Below, piece by piece: positions 42,795-48,123 of a stretch of DNA of 48,123 nucleotides. The translations under genes were made by a program, and so were the position numbers. The stretch spans positions 1 through 48,123 of the forward strand of contig JAWLED010000012.1 of the NCBI GenBank assembly GCA_041686235.1. Reading direction: 5' to 3'. The stretch comes from JAAAOH01 sp041686235. Lineage in GTDB: Bacteria; Spirochaetota; Spirochaetia; DSM-27196; PWMO01. The notes under the pieces are model-generated. The model ran no database searches. It was not told the origin of the DNA and saw only the letters and a list, made by a program, of their open reading frames with translations. The first letter of the stretch is position 1, and every line of letters starts with the position of its first letter.

Positions 42795-43247
42795 TCAGCG
42801 CCCCGTCGAGCCGAAGCCTGCGCTTCCCCGCACCGAATCCTCCAACGCGTCCGCGGTAAACCGTGCACGAATGACCGGGGCAATCACCAGTTGCCCAATG
42901 CGATCGCCGCGATGTATCGTGAACGGCGCAGACCCAAGATTGATGACGATGAGCTTGATTTCGCCCCGGTAGTCCGAATCGATTGTGCCGGGGGTGTTGA
43001 GCAGCGTGATCCCATGCCGAACCGCCAGCCCCGAGCGCGGGCGCACCTGCCCCTCGTACCCGCGCGGTATCGCGAGGCGAACGCCGGTAGGAACCAGCTC
43101 CCGCGCCCCGACTTCGAGCGTAACCCCCTGCTCCTCGTCTACAGCAGCGCGGAGATCCGCGCCCGCTGCATCTTCCGAGGAGTATGTCGGTCGGAGGTCG
43201 GCCGCACAGTCGCAGGCTACGTCAAGAAGTTCCCACCGATCGCTCAC
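42795..43247 (-). CDS. dut: dUTP diphosphatase
   Basis: A trimeric dUTPase that hydrolyses dUTP to dUMP and keeps uracil out of DNA. All five family motifs are present in order: AGADLRA, RPRSGLA, NTPGTIDSDYRGEI (with the catalytic Asp), RIGQLVI, and the C-terminal P-loop-like RGSAGFGSTG. The length, 150 aa, is standard. It starts 17 bp after the pnp stop and lies inside the minus-strand run, as often seen next to pnp in bacteria. Confidence 0.97.
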   Translation of the reverse strand: MSDRWELLDVACDCAADLRPTYSSEDAAGADLRAAVDEEQGVTLEVGARELVPTGVRLAIPRGYEGQVRPRSGLAVRHGITLLNTPGTIDSDYRGEIKLIVINLGSAPFTIHRGDRIGQLVIAPVIRARFTADALEDSVRGSAGFGSTGR

Positions 43248-43264
43248 GAGGGGCTCCTACCGTT

Positions 43265-45502
43265 TCATTGCGAACGCCCACGGTTACCGCCGCCGCCACC
43301 ATCGCGGTCGCCGCGGGGGCCGCGATTGCGGTCGCGGTCGTGCGGCCGTCCACCGCCGCCCCGAGAGTGGCGGTCGCCACCCCGGTCGCCACCGCTCCGC
43401 AGACTCTGGCCGGGCTCGTCCATGCCTTCGTAGATGAGGCTCAGGTTAACGCGCCCCATCTTGTCGATCTCGATGAGCTTGACCTGCACCTCTTGATTGA
43501 GCTCGAGGACGTCGGAAACCGCATTAACGCGTTCGCTCGACATTTTTGAAATGTGGCACAGGCCTTCCTTGCCGGGCAGGAACTCGATGAACGCACCGAA
43601 ATCGACGATTCGACGGACCACGCCGTTGTAGACTTTCCCTACTTCCGGCTCCTCGAGGAGCTTCATGAACGCCTCGCGGGCGTTCTCTCCGCTTTCCTTG
43701 TCACGGGTGTAGATGGTCACGCGGCCGCTGTCGTTAATATCGGTCTGAACGTTGTACTGCTCACTAATGCCCTTGATGGTTTTTCCCGAGGGTCCAATGA
43801 GCAAGCCGATCTTTTCGGGATCTACCGAGAACGAAATGATCCGGGGCGCATGCTCGGAAAGCTCCTCCGCCGGTTGTGCGATGGCCTCGTTCATCTTATC
43901 GAGAATGGACAGCCTGCCGACCCGTGCCTGCTCGAGCGCGGTCTTGAGAATATCCTGGTCGACGTTACTGATCTTGATGTCCATCTGAAACGCGGTGATA
44001 CCCTCTTTGCTTCCGGCAACCTTGAAGTCCATGTCGCCGAGGGCATCTTCCTCGCCGAGAATGTCGCTGAGAACCCGCACCTCGGAGCCCTCCTGCACCA
44101 GCCCCATGGCGATTCCCGCAACCGGCGTGCGGATCGGGATTCCCCCGTCCATGAGAGACAAGCTGCTTGCACATACGGTGGCCATTGAAGAAGAGCCGTT
44201 CGACTCGAGAATCTCCGAGACGATCCGAATCGTGTAGGGGAATGCATCTTTGGAGGGGATGACCGCCTCTACCGCACGGTGTGCCAAGTGCCCGTGACCG
44301 ATCTCGCGCCGGCCGGTACCGAGGCGCCCCGTTTCTCCGACCGAGTACGGCGGAAAATTGTAATGCAAGAGAAAATGCGAGCGCCGGTCGCCTTCGATAT
44401 CGTCGAAGATTTGCTCGTCGTGGGTAGTTCCCAGCGTCGTGATTCCGAGAGCCTGCGTTTCTCCCCGCGTGAAGAGCGCCGAACCATGGGTGCGCTCGAG
44501 GACGCCCACTTCGCACTCAATTGGGCGAATGTCGTCGAGTCCGCGCCCGTCGGTTCGAACCCGGTCGTTGACGATCGACGTGCGCACGACCTCCTTTTCG
44601 AGGCCGTCCATGAGCTTGCCGAACGCTTTTTCGTTATCCTCGTCGAGATATTCCGCGAAATGCTCGCGCGTCTCGTGCGTAACCTGCTTGATGGCCGCGC
44701 TGCGCTTCATTTTGCCTTTCACAAAGCAGGCTTCTTCCATCTTCGGACGTGCAAACGAGAGGATTTCCGATTCTTTATCGAGCGGCGGCTCTTCCTCCGC
44801 AAGGGGAAGCTTTTCCAGCCCGACCGATTCCCGCAGTTTGAGTTGGGCCGCGCAGAGCTCCTGGATAGGCTCGCGGGCTTTTTCGATTGCCTCGATGAGC
44901 AAGCTCTCGGGAACATGATCTCCGCCACCTTCGACCATGGTCACGCCCTCTTGCGTTCCGGCAACGATAATGTCGAGCTCGCCTTCCTCGACTTGCTGAA
45001 ATGTCGGGTTTACGACCAGCTCGCCGTCTACCGACGCGATGCGCACAGCACCAACCGGCCCTTCGAAGGGAACGTCTGAAATCGTCACCGCCGCGGAAGC
45101 GGCAACCATGGCCACGACGTCCGGAGGATTGATCTGATCGGCGGAAACGATGGTGGGTACGACCTGAATGTCCCGTTTGAAGGCCTTTGAAAGCAATGGG
45201 CGCAAAGGTCGGTCAATGAGCCGCGATACCAAGATCTCCTTATCCTTCGGGCGCCCCTCCCGCTTGATGAATCCACCGGGGATTTTGCCGGCGGCATAAT
45301 ACTTCTCATTGTATTCTACGTGAAGCGGGACGAAGTCGAGTGCCTCGTTCGGTTCATCCGAACAGCATACCGTCGCCAGCACGGCGCTTCCTGCATAGGT
45401 TGCGAAGACCGCACCGTTTGCCTGCTTTGCCATACGTCCGGTCTCTAGGACGAGTTCGTGCTCTCCTACCTTGACCGTCACGCGTTCAATCTTTTCTTGC
45501 AT
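43265..45502 (-). CDS. pnp: Polynucleotide phosphorylase with Arg/Gly-rich tail
   Basis: PNPase degrades RNA 3' to 5' with phosphate and can add tails. It has two RNase PH domains (about 1-230 and 315-545) joined by a helical domain. The second PH domain carries the active site (KAPARS-equivalent region, SDILGEEDALGDMDFKVAGS). A KH domain (about 555-615, IGLLIGPSGKTIKGI) and an S1 domain (about 620-690) follow. The last roughly 45 residues are an Arg/Gly/Asp-rich RGG-like tail that is not part of the standard core. The ATG has AAGGA. It lies downstream of rpsO, the classical rpsO-pnp pair. Confidence 0.97.
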   Translation of the reverse strand: MQEKIERVTVKVGEHELVLETGRMAKQANGAVFATYAGSAVLATVCCSDEPNEALDFVPLHVEYNEKYYAAGKIPGGFIKREGRPKDKEILVSRLIDRPLRPLLSKAFKRDIQVVPTIVSADQINPPDVVAMVAASAAVTISDVPFEGPVGAVRIASVDGELVVNPTFQQVEEGELDIIVAGTQEGVTMVEGGGDHVPESLLIEAIEKAREPIQELCAAQLKLRESVGLEKLPLAEEEPPLDKESEILSFARPKMEEACFVKGKMKRSAAIKQVTHETREHFAEYLDEDNEKAFGKLMDGLEKEVVRTSIVNDRVRTDGRGLDDIRPIECEVGVLERTHGSALFTRGETQALGITTLGTTHDEQIFDDIEGDRRSHFLLHYNFPPYSVGETGRLGTGRREIGHGHLAHRAVEAVIPSKDAFPYTIRIVSEILESNGSSSMATVCASSLSLMDGGIPIRTPVAGIAMGLVQEGSEVRVLSDILGEEDALGDMDFKVAGSKEGITAFQMDIKISNVDQDILKTALEQARVGRLSILDKMNEAIAQPAEELSEHAPRIISFSVDPEKIGLLIGPSGKTIKGISEQYNVQTDINDSGRVTIYTRDKESGENAREAFMKLLEEPEVGKVYNGVVRRIVDFGAFIEFLPGKEGLCHISKMSSERVNAVSDVLELNQEVQVKLIEIDKMGRVNLSLIYEGMDEPGQSLRSGGDRGGDRHSRGGGGRPHDRDRNRGPRGDRDGGGGGNRGRSQ

Positions 45503-45569
45503 ATCTGTTCCTTCGTGTCGAAACTAGGTGTCTGTTCTCTCTGAACCGGGTCGTCATGAACCGGCATTG

Positions 45570-45599
45570 CCTGCGGCACCACTCAGTTCCTGCGGCACC
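45570..45599. repeat. Short direct repeats in the rpsO-pnp gap
   Basis: CCTGCGGCACC occurs at 45570-45580 and 45589-45599, and TGAACCGG at 45542-45549 and 45557-45564. In E. coli this gap carries an RNase III site and autoregulation by PNPase. I see repeats but no long hairpin, so a similar role is unproven. Confidence 0.5.
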
Positions 45600-45601
45600 G
45601 C

Positions 45602-45871
45602 TTACTTACGGAGTCCTAGTTTCTTGAGCACTTCCCGGTATTGATCCAGGTCGTTTTTCTGTAGATATCGTAACAGCCGCCTGCGTTGACCAACCAACTT
45701 CAAAAGGCCCCGCCGGGAAGCGTGGTCTTTCTTGTGCGTCTTAAAGTGTTCCGTGAGGTCCTGTATACGCCGTGTAAGCAAAGCAATCTGCACCTCGGTG
45801 TCCCCGGTGCTCTTCTCGCTTTGCCCGTGTGCTCGGACGATTTCAGCCTTTTCCTCTTTCGTAAGCGACAT
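45602..45871 (-). CDS. rpsO: Ribosomal protein S15
   Basis: S15 is an early-binding 30S protein that contacts 16S rRNA helices 20-22. The 89-aa protein is full length. It carries the family block TGDTEVQIALLTRRI, LTEHFKTHKKDHASRRGLL, and the C-terminal RRRLLRYLQKNDLDQYREV. A strong AGAAGGAGA precedes the ATG, inside the end of ribF (29-bp overlap). It probably also has its own control through the overlap or leader, but no structure is evident. Confidence 0.98.
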   Translation of the reverse strand: MSLTKEEKAEIVRAHGQSEKSTGDTEVQIALLTRRIQDLTEHFKTHKKDHASRRGLLKLVGQRRRLLRYLQKNDLDQYREVLKKLGLRK

Positions 45872-46703
45872 TTATCTCTCCTTCTATTTCTGTCCCCATT
45901 TCGGCTAAGAACTCGATCTGTTCGATCCCGTCGTGCAGGGTTGTGGCGTCTTCGCCGGCGGATGCGGTAATCCGGATACCCTCCGGATCTACGTGGACCA
46001 CTCCGTCCGTCCGCCCGTAGGCGCTAAACACGGTGCTTCGAAAAACTCCGGAGAAGGGAATGACCTGTTGAATGAGTTGACGTGGTACCCACGCCCCATA
46101 ACGACCCGTCTCGATATTCACATCTCGTAAGTCCAACACGAAGCTTCCACCTAACAACCCGCGAACCGCTTCAAAATTTCCGGCCGCTATCGATCGGCGT
46201 ATGCGGGTACTGCTGACTGGGCTGGTATTATGGTAAACGGCGGAGGCAATGTCAACCCGAATCCCTTTCTCGGAGAAGTACCGTGCCACCCCACGTGCAT
46301 CGGTATCCATGTTGCGCCCGCAGTGGAAGTCGGGACCCACCGCGGCGTAGGAAATGCTCAAGCGATCGGTGAGCTTCCCGAGGAACTCCGCCCCGCTCAT
46401 GCTGCGAAAGGCATGATCAAAATCCCCCTGAACGACGAGCTCGATCCCGTTCTCTTCGAGAAGATCGAGTTTCTGCCGCGGGGATAAGACGTCGCCGGGG
46501 TATGTCGCCGGCGCCAACAGCTTCTGAGGATTCTCCCGAAAGGTGAACACCGCAGGAACCGCAGCGCCCCGATTGGCTTCGAGGAGCTCGAACAGCCTCC
46601 GGTGTCCCGGATGAATGCCGTCGAAAACCCCGAACGTAAGCGCTACCTCGCCCTGGACGTCGAGCTTACCACCGACGAGCTCCTTCCATTTTGCTACTCT
46701 CAC
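45843..46703 (-). CDS. ribF: RibF-like FAD synthetase with degenerate riboflavin-kinase half
   Basis: The N-terminal half is a clear FMN adenylyltransferase (FAD synthetase) nucleotidyltransferase: GVFDGIHPGHRRLFE with the HxGH-type motif near residue 30, VGPDFHCGRN near 125, and SSTRIRRSIAAGNFEAVRGLLG near 168-190. Normal bacterial RibF continues with a flavokinase domain marked by GFPTAN and a proline-glycine strand (GVY). Here that half (about 192-286) is about 95 residues long, shows no GFPTAN or TxN motif and is acidic and divergent. So kinase activity is doubtful, and the protein may only convert FMN to FAD. The start is GTG 46703, overlapping the truB stop (GTGA). The end runs 29 bp into rpsO. 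Confidence 0.85.
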   Translation of the reverse strand: MRVAKWKELVGGKLDVQGEVALTFGVFDGIHPGHRRLFELLEANRGAAVPAVFTFRENPQKLLAPATYPGDVLSPRQKLDLLEENGIELVVQGDFDHAFRSMSGAEFLGKLTDRLSISYAAVGPDFHCGRNMDTDARGVARYFSEKGIRVDIASAVYHNTSPVSSTRIRRSIAAGNFEAVRGLLGGSFVLDLRDVNIETGRYGAWVPRQLIQQVIPFSGVFRSTVFSAYGRTDGVVHVDPEGIRITASAGEDATTLHDGIEQIEFLAEMGTEIEGEINVAYERGKG

Positions 46704-47590
46704 GATTGACCTGCCGCAACGAACATGTATTTAAACCGATCCTCTTGCCGCTCCGCCGCTCCCGCGACACGCCCCTCAGGCGTGAGCAAGATGACAACAT
46801 CCCCCACAACGAAGTCCCCTCTCGCACCCCCGACGAAGTCCTGCGAGGTAAGCGGTGCACCGTTGGCTATTCGCTCGGCGGCCGTGCGAGTTACCGTTTC
46901 GGTGCGCACCCCGTCGATGTGGGCTACCAACTCTTCGACCGGGTGCACATCTCGTTCTCCATGAAAATCTTCAGGCGAAACAGCGTTGTCAACACTGAAT
47001 CCACCGATCGCGTGGCGGCGAAGCCCGACGAGATGCGATACGGTGCCGAGCTCGTAGGCAAGATCCCGCGCAAGTGAGCGAACGTATGTGCCGGACCCGC
47101 ACCGGATATCCAAAACGGCTTCCGGGGGCTCGTATTGCACCACCTTCAACCGTGAAACCGAAACCGTTCGCGAGGGTATTTCAACGTGCTCGCCGTTCCG
47201 CGCCCGCTGGTAGGCCCGTCCCCCGTCAACATGGACTGCTGAGTACGTCGGCGGTACCTGAACCACATCGCCGGTGAAACGCTCCACCGCGCGCGAAAGC
47301 GCCGCTTCGGTAGGGAGCTCTCCGCGCGCGGTGACCTCGCCTTCGGGGTCGAGCGTTTCCGTTTCGATGCCGAAGTGCACGCGTGCGACGTAATGTTTTT
47401 CCTGGTCGGAGAACACGCGAATGAGCTTGGTAAGCTTTCCGGTAAGTACCGGCAGAAGCCCGGTCGCAAACCGATCGAGCGTTCCGGCGTGACCGACTTT
47501 TCCGGTCCCCAACGCGCGCTTGATCGGTCCCAGCGCCTCAAAGGACGTCCGGCCGGCGGGCTTATCGAGCAAGACGAGGCCGTTTTTCAT
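46700..47590 (-). CDS. truB: tRNA pseudouridine-55 synthase TruB
   Basis: TruB makes pseudouridine 55 in the T loop of tRNAs. The catalytic aspartate lies in GHAGTLDRFATGLLPV near residue 39. Other family segments are GLVLLDKPAGRTSFEAL at the N-terminus, VQVPPTYSAVHVDGGRAY near 110, and CGSGTYVRSLARDLAYELG near 165. The C-terminal part is a divergent PUA-like domain. The length, 296 aa, is normal. Its ATG overlaps the rbfA stop (TAATG) and its stop overlaps ribF. The order infB-rbfA-truB-ribF-rpsO-pnp is the widespread bacterial ribosome-maturation cluster. Confidence 0.97.
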   Translation of the reverse strand: MKNGLVLLDKPAGRTSFEALGPIKRALGTGKVGHAGTLDRFATGLLPVLTGKLTKLIRVFSDQEKHYVARVHFGIETETLDPEGEVTARGELPTEAALSRAVERFTGDVVQVPPTYSAVHVDGGRAYQRARNGEHVEIPSRTVSVSRLKVVQYEPPEAVLDIRCGSGTYVRSLARDLAYELGTVSHLVGLRRHAIGGFSVDNAVSPEDFHGERDVHPVEELVAHIDGVRTETVTRTAAERIANGAPLTSQDFVGGARGDFVVGDVVILLTPEGRVAGAAERQEDRFKYMFVAAGQS

Positions 47591-47937
47591 TACGAATCCA
47601 GGTTTCGAATGGTCTCCGTAACGTTGAACCCGGTCTCTATGCTGTGGTCGGCCACAAATCGTAACCGCGGCGTAGACCTCATTTGCAGCCGTTTTCCCAG
47701 CCGTCCCTGAATGAAGCCGGCTCCGTGGTTGAGTCCTTCCACAGCCCCGTTGAGTTCCTCTTCCGATACGTAGCCCGATACCCGCACGGTGGCGTGATGC
47801 AGGTCTTTTGATACCTCCACCTGCCGCACCAGTACCATGGTCGTCACCCGGGGATCCTTGATTTCTTCCCGCAGAATCAGCTCACTCACCTCTTGGAGAA
47901 TGAGCTGTTCTACGCGTTGCACACGATATTTCGCCAT
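47590..47937 (-). CDS. rbfA: Ribosome-binding factor A
   Basis: RbfA is a KH-fold protein that binds the 30S subunit and helps mature the 16S 5' end. It is 115 aa, the usual size. It opens with a conserved helix (RVQRVEQLILQEVSELIL), then IKDPRVTTMVLVRQVEVSKDL, and ends with LRFVADHSIETG. It starts 6 bp after the infB stop; no strong ribosome site is visible, so coupling to infB is likely. Confidence 0.96.
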   Translation of the reverse strand: MAKYRVQRVEQLILQEVSELILREEIKDPRVTTMVLVRQVEVSKDLHHATVRVSGYVSEEELNGAVEGLNHGAGFIQGRLGKRLQMRSTPRLRFVADHSIETGFNVTETIRNLDS

Positions 47938-47943
47938 GTCCCG

Positions 47944-48123
47944 TTAACTCGAGGACCGAGATTCTTGCACCTGGTCGAGAGTCTTGGCCACCTTCTTGAT
48001 CTCGAAGATTTCGAGTTGGTCGCCGACCTTTACGTCGTTGTAGTTTTCTACCCCGATACCGCACTCATAACCGGCCTCGACCTCTTTCGCATCGTTTTTG
48101 AAGCGCTTGAGAGAAGAGAGCTT
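47944..48123 (-). CDS. infB: Translation initiation factor IF-2, 3' end only
   Basis: The last 59 codons and stop of an open frame that enters from the right edge. The sequence (EVEAGYECGIGVENYNDV and DQLEIFEIKKVAKTL) is the end of IF-2 domain IV, which binds the formyl-Met end of the initiator tRNA. The frame is uninterrupted; the stop TAA is 6 bp before rbfA. The rest of the gene lies outside the window. Confidence 0.95.
   Translation of the reverse strand, partial: KLSSLKRFKNDAKEVEAGYECGIGVENYNDVKVGDQLEIFEIKKVAKTLDQVQESRSSS

Noticed and set aside
42779..42883. 35-residue N-terminal extension of the LptF-like permease
   Set aside because: It lies in dut and would place a hydrophilic Arg-rich segment before the first membrane helix; ATG 42778 gives the normal N-terminus.
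1..48123. CRISPR arrays, insertion sequences, prophage genes, tRNA or rRNA genes
   Set aside because: None seen: no regular spacer repeats, no transposase or integrase motifs, and no tRNA cloverleaf recognised in the few intergenic gaps.

Overview
The window is chromosomal housekeeping DNA from a bacterium that is most likely a free-living, moderately GC-rich spirochaete (Spirochaetales, Spirochaeta/Alkalispirochaeta-like). This is inferred from gene content. The GreA elongation factor is a roughly 900-residue protein with a long N-terminal extension, an architecture I recall from spirochaetes. A coiled-coil/zinc-ribbon CT398-like protein lies beside rpoD. There are many exported TPR/HEAT proteins, frequent TTG/GTG starts and tightly coupled genes. 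I see no mobile element, phage, CRISPR array, tRNA or rRNA.

Layout, left to right. (1) 1-5027, plus strand: dnaG, rpoD, a coiled-coil/zinc-ribbon protein, and the RNase P RNA gene (rnpB), which is unambiguous from its P4, CR-II and P1 elements. (2) 5041-11667, plus strand: a cell-shape operon with its own promoter: membrane-anchored TPR protein, mreB, mreC, mreD, mrdA (PBP2) and rodA. It is followed by a fused B12-binding-type radical SAM/DUF2344 protein. (3) 14367-21295, minus strand: mazG, a small membrane protein, a lipoprotein, a CHASE2-adenylate/guanylate cyclase, a membrane-anchored TPR protein and a GAF-AAA+-Fis regulator. (4) 21328-27484, minus strand: a compact run recA-folK-scpA-scpB-rluB-cmk-rpsA, read from right to left. 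(5) 27485-32438: an orphan exported protein divergent from recA, then dtd and three TPR/exported proteins on the minus strand. (6) 32439-36130, plus strand: a TPR protein and the giant GreA. (7) 36191-48123, minus strand: infB (3' end only)-rbfA-truB-ribF-rpsO-pnp-dut-lptF-lptG-tgt-murJ-HEAT-repeat protein, almost all overlapping or separated by a few bases.

The genes cover replication priming and primary sigma factor; RNase P; peptidoglycan elongation (MreBCD, PBP2, RodA, and MurJ as lipid II flippase); chromosome segregation (ScpAB) and recombination (RecA); translation and RNA processing (IF-2, RbfA, TruB, RluB, S15, S1, PNPase, Tgt, Dtd); nucleotide and cofactor metabolism (Cmk, Dut, MazG, FolK, RibF); outer-membrane lipid export (LptF/G); and second-messenger signalling.

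The most notable points are: a DnaG that has lost three of four zinc ligands; a RibF whose riboflavin-kinase half lacks its recognisable motif; the composite GreA with a possible SH3/KOW-like module in its middle; a GAFTDA (not GAFTGA) activator; a palindrome lying exactly in the spacer of a candidate promoter divergent from recA, followed by a small upstream ORF; and 10-bp-phased CGGATAG repeats in front of rnpB. I did not find a convincing wholly new multi-gene system. The best candidates for uncharacterised machinery are the TPR/exported cluster at 29073-32274 and the TPR-GreA pair at 32439-36130.
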